Below, in pieces: positions 9,154 through 17,917 of a DNA stretch of 64,000 bases. The translations under genes were made by a program, and so were the position numbers. Position 1 is the first letter of the stretch, and the number at the start of each line of letters is the position of its first letter. The stretch lies in NCBI GenBank assembly GCA_964590225.1, contig CAZPWS010000003.1, forward strand, positions 1 through 64,000, written 5' to 3'. The DNA is from JAEUSG01 sp964590225 (GTDB lineage Bacteria; Fibrobacterota; OXYB2-FULL-49-7; JAEUSG01). The notes beneath the pieces are model-generated. The model saw nothing but the letters and a program-made list of their open reading frames with translations, was not told the origin of the DNA and did no database searches.

Positions 9154-10296
9154 TTAGAAGAGCTTTTTAAATTGAAGCTGCCTCTCAAGTACAAAACGGA
9201 CAAGTTTTTCCCTTGTTGAGTCATCGATATTTCTAAATTCGACATGATGGCGAGTTTTTCCTGTGGCTGCACCTTCAAGCAACTCTGTTCGCAACACTGT
9301 AGCTTCAAGGCTCATTGGCTGCTGTGTCTTTAAGCGCAGGATGATCGAGATGGTATCACCTTTAATAAAGGGTTTTTCCGAAGTGAAACTTGCTCCTCCC
9401 GCGCTGAAATCAAGTAGTGTAATGTTTCGCGCTTGCGCTTCTTCTTCAGTAGGTGGTTCAGAATTCCTTAGAGTGAGCGTTGCGGTAGAGTTTATGCTGA
9501 TTTCTACCCGAGCATAGCGACGAGACTGCTGTCGTGCCATATTTAAAGAGTGGTTAAAACGGAAGAGGCCATCCGCGCCGATTGAATCAAGCATAATATC
9601 AACTGAGTATGCCGCATCGCCTTTTCGTGTAAAAACAAACCTGTAATTGTTTCCCGGTTTTAACATGGCAGCTTCTTCGGACGCAATATTTAGGACAATG
9701 TGAAGTTCCCCACCATCCATCGCCCTTGCCCGTCGCACAACAGGTTCCCTTCCTGCCGGTAGAGAGAAGAGGGCGCCGACTATACCCGGTGGAATGTTTC
9801 GTGTAGAAACGAGGGGATGGTCAACGCTAAGCTCGCGGAAACCAATTTTAAATCTAATGCGTGAAACAGCCTCAGCAGCCGTAACGAGAACATGCTTTCC
9901 CTCTTTAGATTTGGAGAGAAGAAAAGCATGAACTGCCTTTTCAAAAACAAGAGGAGAGTGGAGTACTTCGTATAATGGGTGTTCTGTTTGAGTTGTACAC
10001 AACTGTGTTGCCCAGCCGTTATCCTCAACTGTGAAACCAAGCTTTTTTGTTTCTTCATCAAAAAAGATTTGCGCCTCATTCTTTTGCCGCTTTTTATCCC
10101 TGTTGCGCAATATTTTTGGGATTAGAATAAGAGAGAGAACGATTATCGCCACGATAATTGCGAATAGAGCTATCTCAGTAGTGTCGGCTTTTTTCCATGT
10201 GATTTCTCTAAGAATGTTCCTGCTTTCGGCAATTGAGAAAGCCACCGACAGAATAAGTGGTATGTTAGCAGCCATACTGAGAAGATAGAACTCCAT
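9154..10296 (-). CDS. PilZ-domain (c-di-GMP-binding) membrane protein
   Basis: About 380 residues. N-terminal hydrophobic segments (residues 5-25 and about 45-65; IALFAIIVAIIVLSLILIP) are followed by a cytoplasmic region in two parts. The middle part (about 100-260) resembles a YcgR-N/flagellar-brake-like domain. The C-terminal PilZ domain has both binding motifs: RxxxR (RQQSRRYAR) and DxSxxG (LLDFSAGGASF). It is therefore a c-di-GMP receptor, possibly affecting motility or surface behaviour. The start was placed at the ATG at 10296; a TTG at 10311 and an ATG at 10275 are alternatives, none with a strong ribosome binding site. It is divergent from lptF. Confidence 0.85.
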   Translation of the reverse strand: MEFYLLSMAANIPLILSVAFSIAESRNILREITWKKADTTEIALFAIIVAIIVLSLILIPKILRNRDKKRQKNEAQIFFDEETKKLGFTVEDNGWATQLCTTQTEHPLYEVLHSPLVFEKAVHAFLLSKSKEGKHVLVTAAEAVSRIRFKIGFRELSVDHPLVSTRNIPPGIVGALFSLPAGREPVVRRARAMDGGELHIVLNIASEEAAMLKPGNNYRFVFTRKGDAAYSVDIMLDSIGADGLFRFNHSLNMARQQSRRYARVEISINSTATLTLRNSEPPTEEEAQARNITLLDFSAGGASFTSEKPFIKGDTISIILRLKTQQPMSLEATVLRTELLEGAATGKTRHHVEFRNIDDSTREKLVRFVLERQLQFKKLF

Positions 10297-10370
10297 CCAG
10301 ACAGATATCAATATCGAAAAAATTAAGCATGGGAGCAGATTGATATATATCAGTTAAGTATATTAATCGT

Positions 10371-11765
10371 ATGTTTCGCATTCACCGTTATATATTGAGG
10401 GAGCACATCGCCCCTTTTTTCTTTTCGTTTGCCATAATTACAGTTCTTTTTTTGCTCGATTTTATGCTTCAAATTATTAATAGTGTTTTTAATAAGGGTT
10501 TGTCTGTTTACGATGTGCTTCAGTTGTTCCTTTTAAATATGGCGTGGATGGTGGCTCTCTCGCTCCCTATGTCTATGCTGATAGCTTCATTAATAGCGTA
10601 TGGAAGGATGGCTGGCGACAATGAAATAGTAGCGTTTAAGGCAGCAGGAGTTCATCCTCTTAAGGTGATGATCCCTTCTTTGTCGTTGGGAGCTGTTGTT
10701 TGTATAGGGCTTATTATATTCAACGATCGTGTACTGCCGGACGCAAATCATAGAGCAGCATCGTTGCTAAATGATATAGCGCAAAGAAAACCGGTTTCCT
10801 TTATTGAAGAGGGTTTTGTTGTTGAAGATTTTCCGGGTTACAGGCTCCTTATTGGCCGCATTAACGCTCTTAGCGGGTCGTTGCAAGATATCAAGATATA
10901 CCAGAGCGATAAGGATGGGCAATCGCTTACATTTGCTGAACGGGGTACAATTAAATACATTAATGGTGGCACCACATTGAAGCTATCTTTATTTAATGGG
11001 GAGACACACCAGGTCAGCGGCGCTTCAGCAAATGATTATTTCAGGACAATATTTAAAGAACAGGCAATCTATCTTGAGAATGAACAGGCACGCAAATCAA
11101 CGGCAGGCGGTAATCATGTTCGTGGTGATAGGGAAATGTCTATTGATCAAATGAATGAAAAGATAAAAGGTTTTCGAAGTGATGCCGACAGAGCTAGAAA
11201 GGAGATAGCCGCTGTCATGGCACTCTCAGGCGTGACTAAGTTGGATACATTAGCCGCAATTACAGGCACATTGCGTTTTCCTTTTGAATCTATATCATAT
11301 GCAGCTCACCAAAATCGATATAGCGAGGAGCGGCGGAGACTTTTACAGCTTGAACGACATGCTTTCTACTTAAACAACTCACTTAGACAGATTAGTAAGT
11401 ATAGCGTTGAAGTGCATAAAAAGTATTCTATACCTGTAGCCTGCATTGTTTTTGTTCTTATTGGTGCGCCAATAGGAATAATGGCACGAACAGGCGGTCT
11501 TGGGGCCGGAGCGGTTTATAGCCTTTTCTTTTTTGTTTTGTACTGGGTCTTTTTAATTGGCGGAGAGACAATTGCAGATAACCGAATTATTCCCGCATGG
11601 CTCGCTATGTGGTCGCCGAACATATTAATAGGTGGTATTGGCGTGTGGCTTCTTGTAAGGATGATTACTGGTCGTGATTTTTCTATCTCTCTTAAAATAT
11701 CACATCTTATTGAGTGGATCAAAAAGATCAGGGCAGGAAAAAAAACTGCTTTAGAAGTGGATTAA
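10371..11765 (+). CDS. lptF: LPS export permease LptF-like (YjgP/YjgQ family)
   Basis: A 464-residue inner-membrane protein of the LptB2FG ABC exporter that extracts LPS and feeds it to LptC and the periplasmic bridge. It shows the family pattern: N-terminal MFRIHRYILREHIAPFFFSF, transmembrane helices near residues 15-35, 55-75 and 100-120, a large periplasmic domain, and three C-terminal helices (VACIVFVLIGAPIGIMAR). It is longer than usual, with a charged, probably helical insert around residues 240-330. It lies 3 bp upstream of a second family member. Which of the two is F and which G rests on order and size only. Confidence 0.9.
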   Translation: MFRIHRYILREHIAPFFFSFAIITVLFLLDFMLQIINSVFNKGLSVYDVLQLFLLNMAWMVALSLPMSMLIASLIAYGRMAGDNEIVAFKAAGVHPLKVMIPSLSLGAVVCIGLIIFNDRVLPDANHRAASLLNDIAQRKPVSFIEEGFVVEDFPGYRLLIGRINALSGSLQDIKIYQSDKDGQSLTFAERGTIKYINGGTTLKLSLFNGETHQVSGASANDYFRTIFKEQAIYLENEQARKSTAGGNHVRGDREMSIDQMNEKIKGFRSDADRARKEIAAVMALSGVTKLDTLAAITGTLRFPFESISYAAHQNRYSEERRRLLQLERHAFYLNNSLRQISKYSVEVHKKYSIPVACIVFVLIGAPIGIMARTGGLGAGAVYSLFFFVLYWVFLIGGETIADNRIIPAWLAMWSPNILIGGIGVWLLVRMITGRDFSISLKISHLIEWIKKIRAGKKTALEVD

Positions 11766-11768
11766 TCT

Positions 11769-12872
11769 ATGCCTTTCATGTCAATTTTACAGCGGTACAT
11801 ATTAGCAAGATTCCTGAGGAATATTGTTATGACAACCTTTGCCATACTTTTTATTTATGTAATTATTGACTATGTCGGTCAATTAAAGAAGTTCGTTGAT
11901 GTTCCACTGTCAACTGTAGCGGTCTATTATTTTGCTAAAATCCCATATATACTAAACCTGATGATCTCGATAATTTATCTCATTACCACTATGTTGACTG
12001 TAGGAAGTTTTGCGCGGACAAGTGAAATTACAGCGATGAGAGCTTCTGGAATAAGTTTGGGCGCCATCTCGTTTCCGATAATCTTTTTTGCCGTGGTGCT
12101 CCTTGCCGCAAATATTATACTCAACCAGACAGTGCTGCCGAGAGCAAATACAGAGCGGGAACGCCTATATAAAACTCTTATTCGCAGACAGAAGGTTAAT
12201 GGAGAAACGATAAGGGGTGATTTTATCTATAAGGGTTATAATGATGTTATTTTTAGATTTAAAGGTTTATACAATTCTTCTTCAAAACGGGGTGAGTCTG
12301 TCGATATTGAATTTTATAGGGACAGCAAGTTATATAGTAAAGTAGAGTGCAAGTTGTTTGAATGGATAAATGATGGCTGGGTGGCAAGGGATGCAACTGT
12401 TCGCCATTTTGCCGGCGATGGTGTCCAGACGGAAAAATACTCAAGTTATAGTGATTTCCCTGTGCAGATTAAGGAAAAGCCGGATGATATTCTGAGGCCA
12501 AAGAAGAATTCGGAGGAAATGGGATACATGGAATTGAATCGTTATATTGATATATTGAGGAGAGCGGGAGAAAGCCCCTACAGAATTGACAAGCTCCTGA
12601 CGGATCTGTATGTTAAAATATCGCTGCCCTTTACTATTCTTATAGTTGCGTTGTTTGGTACATCTCTTACTGTTCGCACGGGGAAAAAGGGAATGGCAAG
12701 GAGTTTTGGCATAGGCCTTTTTATCGGTTTTTTCTATTATTTTTTTGTTAATCTTGGAATTGGTATGGGGCAGAGTGGCAGCATTAACCCCTTGGTTGGG
12801 GCGTGGTTTGGAACAATTATTTTTGCCCCTTTTGCTCTACTTTATTTTATGAAAGTTGCGAGATACGAATGA
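11769..12872 (+). CDS. lptG: LPS export permease LptG-like (YjgP/YjgQ family)
   Basis: A 367-residue partner of the preceding gene, with the same architecture: MSILQRYILARFLRNIVMTT at the N-terminus, three transmembrane helices, a periplasmic beta-rich domain (residues about 125-265) and three C-terminal helices ending FAPFALLYFMKVARYE. The two permeases form the LptFG transmembrane heterodimer. The stop overlaps the start of the diguanylate cyclase gene (ATGA), so the genes are probably co-transcribed. An in-frame ATG at 11778 is an alternative start. Confidence 0.92.
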   Translation: MPFMSILQRYILARFLRNIVMTTFAILFIYVIIDYVGQLKKFVDVPLSTVAVYYFAKIPYILNLMISIIYLITTMLTVGSFARTSEITAMRASGISLGAISFPIIFFAVVLLAANIILNQTVLPRANTERERLYKTLIRRQKVNGETIRGDFIYKGYNDVIFRFKGLYNSSSKRGESVDIEFYRDSKLYSKVECKLFEWINDGWVARDATVRHFAGDGVQTEKYSSYSDFPVQIKEKPDDILRPKKNSEEMGYMELNRYIDILRRAGESPYRIDKLLTDLYVKISLPFTILIVALFGTSLTVRTGKKGMARSFGIGLFIGFFYYFFVNLGIGMGQSGSINPLVGAWFGTIIFAPFALLYFMKVARYE

Positions 12873-14635
12873 GAATATTGTCAATCATAGTAGCCATTGT
12901 ATCACTATTTATTACTGGTTTTGCTGTCGGAAGTGGTAAAATGCCCGTTCTCCCTTTTTCTATTGCTGCATTTATTGTAAGTGCCTATCCTACGATAAGA
13001 AAAGCGTTACATGGAATCAGCCCCGCATTTGCAATCAAGGATAAAAGTGCAGACATTGGGGATAAACCACCTGAGTTTGTTCTTGAAGAGATAGAACAGG
13101 GTGTTGCCGAAATATCGACAAAGGCCTTGACGCCAGAATACAAAAAGGCAGTAAGGGAGTCCATAGAAATCCAGATAATTGAAACCCTCGGGACGCTACT
13201 TTCTCTTGTAAGGCAGCAGGTGCCAAGCAGTTTTGCCGGTTTTTTTCGGCGCAGTGGAAATGATGTCATAAGGCTTTTTATCTTCGACTCAGAGCAGGAG
13301 GACATTCTGCTTGGGGCAGCCGTTAAAAAGGGGGAGGGACTTGTCGGTCAGGTGTTAAAGGAGGATGGCGGCAAGATTGTTGTGGAAGGGGATATTCGTA
13401 CTCCATCAAACACCCTGATGTACTACGGGAAGGACAAGGGGGTTCGTTCGCTCGCTGCGCTTCCTATGACGGTTGGTGGAATTTGTCGAGGGGCGCTTGT
13501 TGTTGATTCGGTTCAAGCAGGGGCCTTTTCCGAAGAACATATGCGTATTCTTGAATCGTTTGCTCATATCGCTTCAGCTTTTCAGTATTATGCCTACCTG
13601 CAGCTTGAGAATCATATCGACAGAGATAAAGTTACAGCACTTTCTGTTTTGCAACGGGCTTTTTTTAAATGTGAAACGGAGGATCGAGTGTTATCTCTGC
13701 TTGGAGAGATTTTGGGCAAAGTTACGCAGGCAGACCGCATAACTGTTTCCCTTAGCGAAGAAGGTTCAAAAGGAACCGCCCTGGTTCGCTTTGTACAGGG
13801 AGTTGACGAAGGAAGTTTCAAGGGTTACCGTTTCTCGGTACGGGAAAATGGACTTGTGGGGCTTGTTTATCAGAAAAATGATGTTATACAGCGCTCTTTT
13901 GAGAAGGGCAAGTATGTTTCAAGGTTCAATTCAAAAGAAAAACCCTCAGATAAGCTGCTGTCGATACTTGCTGTTCCAATTTTTTCTGGATCTGAAGATG
14001 AGTGCATTGGCGTAATTACGATAGAAAGTTCTGTGATCCACCGGTTTTCACGAATTGATGTTGAGAGTGTAATAAATCTTGCCAATGCTACGGGACTTGC
14101 TATTGAGAAGGTTAAGTTACTTGCTGCTCAAACCCATCTTGCAACTATTGACGGATTAACGGGACTGCCGAATCACAGAGAATTTCAGAATGCGCTTGAG
14201 AGAAGTATTAAGAGAGTTCGCAGGCAGAATGGCGAACTTGGATTGATACTGTGTGATATAGACCACTTCAAGAGTGTAAACGATACGCATGGACATCCAG
14301 CAGGCGATGCTATACTTAAGGGAGTTGCTGATGTTTTACGGAATTCCATACGAAAGGATGTTGATTTTGTAGCGCGGTACGGTGGCGAGGAATTTGCTTG
14401 CGTTGTGGAATCCGGTCTCGATATGGCGCTAGAAACGGCGGAGAGGATGAGGGGAGCAGTTGAACGGACACCATTTGTGATTGTGGGAGGAAAACAGCTT
14501 AGCGTAACGATGAGTTTTGGTGTGGCGGTTTTTCCTGCGGACGCACAGGACAAGAAGGCATTGACAGAAAAAGCGGATAAAGCGCTTTATGCGTCAAAAA
14601 AGGGGGGTAGGAATCAGGTAAGGAAATTCCAATAA
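12869..14635 (+). CDS. GAF-GAF-GGDEF diguanylate cyclase, membrane-anchored
   Basis: About 588 residues. Two N-terminal transmembrane helices (residues 3-20 and 25-42) are followed by two GAF-type sensor domains (about 105-240 and 260-415) and a GGDEF domain (about 420-588) with DGLTGLPNHREF, the metal-binding CDIDHFKSVNDTHGHPAGD and the active-site YGGEEF near residue 504. It should make c-di-GMP from GTP. The inhibitory I-site position five residues upstream, normally RxxD, reads KDVD, so product inhibition is probably lost. The start is the ATG overlapping the lptG stop; an upstream in-frame start inside lptG was rejected. It is functionally linked to the PilZ and HD-GYP proteins elsewhere in the window. 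Confidence 0.93.
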   Translation: MRILSIIVAIVSLFITGFAVGSGKMPVLPFSIAAFIVSAYPTIRKALHGISPAFAIKDKSADIGDKPPEFVLEEIEQGVAEISTKALTPEYKKAVRESIEIQIIETLGTLLSLVRQQVPSSFAGFFRRSGNDVIRLFIFDSEQEDILLGAAVKKGEGLVGQVLKEDGGKIVVEGDIRTPSNTLMYYGKDKGVRSLAALPMTVGGICRGALVVDSVQAGAFSEEHMRILESFAHIASAFQYYAYLQLENHIDRDKVTALSVLQRAFFKCETEDRVLSLLGEILGKVTQADRITVSLSEEGSKGTALVRFVQGVDEGSFKGYRFSVRENGLVGLVYQKNDVIQRSFEKGKYVSRFNSKEKPSDKLLSILAVPIFSGSEDECIGVITIESSVIHRFSRIDVESVINLANATGLAIEKVKLLAAQTHLATIDGLTGLPNHREFQNALERSIKRVRRQNGELGLILCDIDHFKSVNDTHGHPAGDAILKGVADVLRNSIRKDVDFVARYGGEEFACVVESGLDMALETAERMRGAVERTPFVIVGGKQLSVTMSFGVAVFPADAQDKKALTEKADKALYASKKGGRNQVRKFQ

Positions 14636-15222
14636 TGCAACCGCTTCAAATAGTTGTTATTGTTTGTTTATTTGTTGCGAGTTTGAAAGCGGATAAGTTT
14701 GAAGCGGAAGCTGAACTTGAGAAAACATTTGGCCGTGATGATCGTGTGGCCACTGAGTGGCGAAACGAACGAACTTCAATTAGTAGTTTTATTTCAAAGG
14801 TAGCTTCGGTAAGAAGTCCACTACTGATTGTCTATACTACGGAAAATGGGAAGGAATGCGCGCGGATATTGCATGCCTTTTTTTCTCGCCGAAGGAGCCT
14901 GAGCAAAAATAAGGGAGTGGATGGAGATAGTCGTGTCTTTATGGTGGATGCGTCACAATGGGAAAAAAATGGCCGATTACCTTTTCTTTACAGAAGTATA
15001 ATAATTGGAGGAACTGATGATTATCCTCTTCTTAAACGAATGGCTTCCCGTGGGCGTGTAAAGGCAGCGAAAAACAGGGCGCAATTCCGGCTTTTTGCGA
15101 ATCCCAATGCTCTCGCTATTATTTCGGAGAGTAAGGAAATTTTCCCCAGCCTTGCGCGGGTTCTTGTAAAATCATATTTGGATATGGATGATGAATCGTA
15201 TAGTTACTTCTACCTCGAATAA
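14635..15222 (+). CDS. Exported protein of unknown function
   Basis: A 195-residue product with an N-terminal signal peptide (LQIVVIVCLFVASLKADKF) and a positively charged mature domain. The middle (LLIVYTTENGKECARILHAF) faintly recalls a thioredoxin-like fold, but there is no CxxC. The start overlaps the stop of the cyclase gene (TAATG), and the 3' end overlaps the Smr gene by 35 bp, so it belongs to the same transcription unit. I do not recognise the family. Confidence 0.7.
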   Translation: MQPLQIVVIVCLFVASLKADKFEAEAELEKTFGRDDRVATEWRNERTSISSFISKVASVRSPLLIVYTTENGKECARILHAFFSRRRSLSKNKGVDGDSRVFMVDASQWEKNGRLPFLYRSIIIGGTDDYPLLKRMASRGRVKAAKNRAQFRLFANPNALAIISESKEIFPSLARVLVKSYLDMDDESYSYFYLE

Positions 15223-15646
15223 AGCCTGCAACTTAGAAGAAGAACAATTGCAATGGCTTAGGAACAATCCACCTTCAATTAAGCTGAAGTTTCCTAATGG
15301 TGAACCGAAAATCAATCAGAAGAAACGGATTCACCATAAAAGCACCTCATTATTACAAAAAAACAATCGACACCTGTTTGGTCTTGATGCGGAGGTAGAT
15401 GAAGAACTCGACCTTCATGGCATGACCGTTGAGCAGGGGGTGGCTGCGGCTGATGATTTTATAAAACTGGCGCACGAATATGGCTTTAATAAGGTAAGAA
15501 TAATTCATGGGATTGGAAAGGCTTCTGGTGGATCTCTCCGTATGGCAGTTAGGGATCACATAAAGAGAAAATGCGGCAAGTACATAGAAAAGGTGGAGAT
15601 CGAGGGCCATAACGACGGTGCCGTAATAGTTAAACTAATAAAGTAA
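15188..15646 (+). CDS. Smr-domain protein
   Basis: A 152-residue protein. A basic, poorly conserved N-terminal 70 residues leads into an Smr domain with both signatures: DLHGMTVEQGV (the LDLHG-type motif) and VRIIHGIGKASGGSLRMAV (the HGxG motif). Stand-alone Smr proteins are nucleases or nucleic-acid-binding proteins; some cleave branched DNA or mRNA on collided ribosomes. The substrate cannot be told here. It ends one base before the convergent UroD-like gene. Confidence 0.88.
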   Translation: MMNRIVTSTSNKACNLEEEQLQWLRNNPPSIKLKFPNGEPKINQKKRIHHKSTSLLQKNNRHLFGLDAEVDEELDLHGMTVEQGVAAADDFIKLAHEYGFNKVRIIHGIGKASGGSLRMAVRDHIKRKCGKYIEKVEIEGHNDGAVIVKLIK

Positions 15647-15647
15647 A

Positions 15648-16811
15648 TCAGTATCGACAAAATCGCTGTATTGCTGCCATGATTAGCCTTATTGTGCTCA
15701 GTCGGGAACCATTGTTAACAGATCCCGCTGTTGCAAAAAGCACCCCTTTACCCTGTTTGCTTTGCTCAAAATCTCTTGAGAGTTCGAGCAGTATTTTTTC
15801 CCTTTCGTTACGCATTAATGAGTAGGGGTGCAGTTGTCCCTGTATTATGGTTTTTGGCATATGCGAGCGGATCTCGTTTACCGTAAGTGTTGGACCGAAG
15901 TTAACCTGTGTAAAATTAAGTCGAGATAACACTGGCAGGTGATGTCCCATAGGCGAATCTGAGTGTTGATATCGCCAATCGTTATCGTTCGGCGCATACT
16001 TATCGAATATTGCCTTTAGTATTGGGTAGCCAAAGAATTCATACATTTCCTGATTAAGCATCATACAATTGTCGTCAAAAAAGGCGAAGCCATGGGGAGA
16101 CTCCCCGCTGCTATATCCACTCTCTTCATCAATAACCGTTCTTATGTTAATTATTGTTGTGGTAATTAAATCGCGAAACCGCGCGGCTATAGGTTCGTTG
16201 TCAAGAATGAGCATTATTAAATCCTCGATACCATAGATGGACATTGCGAAAGTTACCGGTCCTCTCTGACCTGCATATCGCGGTGGTTTAATTCCCTTTG
16301 CAGTAAGCCTTTGTTTCTCGCTGTCCCAGTTTTCAGGAAGCATGAATGCCCGCGGGTTTTTGTTTCTCTCTTCAACTCTGTCGAGGAGTCGGGAAAGTTC
16401 GTCAACTCCGCTTGCTGATTTTTCTAACCACCAAGAACCTGCCTCCCACTTCCTTTCTGCTTCAAAGAAATCGTGAAGCATTTTGAGTTGCGGATATTTA
16501 TCTGTTTGCGGAGTTTCTTTTTCGTTTAGTGGCCTCTGACCAATAATTTTTTCAGCCTTATCGTTGTATGCCTTATTCAGGCGGTGGCGAAATTCCCCGT
16601 CTGTTTCATATTTCAATAGATCGGGTTGAATCGCCAACTCATCAAAAACGCATTCCCCCTCAATATGAATTCCTAAAGCCATTGTTGCCGGATTAAAAAT
16701 TTCTCTGCGAGCAGCGCCATTTTCACTCCAAAACAGTTCGAGATTTACCTGCGCGAGTCCGTCGTTCTGATCGGCTTCTTTGATTAACAGGTCTATTTCT
16801 TTTTGGGTCAT
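15648..16811 (-). CDS. Uroporphyrinogen decarboxylase-family protein (non-heme role likely)
   Basis: A 387-residue protein with the UroD/MtaA-type TIM-barrel pattern: a central GPVTFAMSIYGIEDLIMLIL strand-helix, DDNCMMLNQEMYEFFGYPIL, and a late HSDSPMGHHLPVLSRLNFTQ followed by NFGPTLTVNEIRSHMP. The N-terminal arginine motif of true heme-pathway UroD is absent, so a corrinoid methyltransferase-like or other small-molecule role is more likely. The start is the ATG at 16811, with GGAGG six bases upstream. It is divergent from an AraC regulator that probably controls it. No corrinoid protein lies nearby, so the substrate is unknown. Confidence 0.8.
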   Translation of the reverse strand: MTQKEIDLLIKEADQNDGLAQVNLELFWSENGAARREIFNPATMALGIHIEGECVFDELAIQPDLLKYETDGEFRHRLNKAYNDKAEKIIGQRPLNEKETPQTDKYPQLKMLHDFFEAERKWEAGSWWLEKSASGVDELSRLLDRVEERNKNPRAFMLPENWDSEKQRLTAKGIKPPRYAGQRGPVTFAMSIYGIEDLIMLILDNEPIAARFRDLITTTIINIRTVIDEESGYSSGESPHGFAFFDDNCMMLNQEMYEFFGYPILKAIFDKYAPNDNDWRYQHSDSPMGHHLPVLSRLNFTQVNFGPTLTVNEIRSHMPKTIIQGQLHPYSLMRNEREKILLELSRDFEQSKQGKGVLFATAGSVNNGSRLSTIRLIMAAIQRFCRY

Positions 16812-16930
16812 TGAATCCTCCAATTGATGTATATTAGGGATTTTACAATTAATTATAGTATATACAATTTAAGGCGAATATACCATTCACGATAGTGATA
16901 TATGCATGTATTTTAAGGATTTTTGTAGAT

Positions 16931-17917
16931 ATGATTAACTATTATGATAGAGGGATAAACGATGGTAATGCTAATTGTGGTTTCTTTATTAAGTACGATA
17001 ATGTCACATATAAACTACGAATAAGTCATTTTTCTAAGTCAGTTTCTCGTGGCAATAAAAGGCCACATAGCCACGCCTTCTACCATGTTATCTACTACAT
17101 TTCACAAGGTGAGCTTTTAATTGGCGACTCTATCAGAATAATGGACGGTGGTGATATTGCGCTTATATCGCCTGATCAGCCTCACTACTATGCTGCTGTT
17201 GATAATAAGGAATATTCCTACTACGAAATAACATTTGAATTTATTTCCTCATTTGGAAAGCCACTAAGAGTTTCTTTTTATGAGCTTTTTTCGATTCTTT
17301 TTCCATCTAAGGAAGTTAATGAACTATCTCCTGTATTTAATGTAGCACCGGTAAGTTTGCGGGAAGAAATGGCTTTGCTTTTTAAAAATATGCCCATGTC
17401 TCTTGAAACTATTGGCAGCAAAGGTGGCGAAATTCTATTCGGTGTAGCGCTCGAATCGTTACTTGTGAAGCTTCTTTTTATGATTGTTGATATGGCTACA
17501 GGAATTGAAAATCCTGAAAAAAAGAAGCAGGGAGTTGTTGGAAATATTCGAGCTTATATACACTCAAATTATCAGCGCTGTTTCAGACTGCGAGATATCG
17601 CAAAAGCATGTGGGGGAAATGAACAGCATCTTAATCGTGTTTTTAAAAAAGCAAGTGGATATAATATTATGGACTATACGAACCGCCTAAGAATTGATAC
17701 TGCGAGAAGAATAATGGATTCAGAGGGTTATTCTGTAAAGGAAACTGCTTACATGATGGGCTTTAAGGACGAGTTCTATTTTAGCAGGGTTTTTAAACGA
17801 TATGCAGGTATCTCACCTGATGCCTTTCGAAAAAGTTTTTGCAATCATAATTTAACATTAAACAGTAACAATTTGGAGCGTTCTGCTGCTGCCGGCATTA
17901 AATGCCCGCCCGACTAA
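16931..17917 (+). CDS. AraC-family transcriptional regulator
   Basis: About 328 residues. An N-terminal cupin-like sensor domain (HSHAFYHVIYYISQGELLIG; ALISPDQPHYYAA) is followed by a C-terminal pair of HTH motifs (FRLRDIAKACGGNEQHLNRV and VKETAYMMGFKDEFYFSRVF). It is divergent from the UroD-like gene and likely regulates it in response to a small molecule, probably sugar-related by family habit. The start is placed at the ATG at 16931, with AAGGA 11 bases upstream; a GTG at 16895 is possible. The last 20 codons run antisense into the 3' end of pyk. Confidence 0.9.
   Translation: MINYYDRGINDGNANCGFFIKYDNVTYKLRISHFSKSVSRGNKRPHSHAFYHVIYYISQGELLIGDSIRIMDGGDIALISPDQPHYYAAVDNKEYSYYEITFEFISSFGKPLRVSFYELFSILFPSKEVNELSPVFNVAPVSLREEMALLFKNMPMSLETIGSKGGEILFGVALESLLVKLLFMIVDMATGIENPEKKKQGVVGNIRAYIHSNYQRCFRLRDIAKACGGNEQHLNRVFKKASGYNIMDYTNRLRIDTARRIMDSEGYSVKETAYMMGFKDEFYFSRVFKRYAGISPDAFRKSFCNHNLTLNSNNLERSAAAGIKCPPD

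Noticed and set aside
9048..9308. 86-codon reading frame overlapping the end of the PilZ gene
   Set aside because: It lies mostly in another frame of the PilZ gene, has no recognisable motif, and its tail covers AT-rich non-coding DNA.
15648..16811. True heme-pathway uroporphyrinogen decarboxylase (hemE)
   Set aside because: The N-terminal arginine-rich substrate motif is missing, and the AraC-controlled setting is not that of a heme gene.
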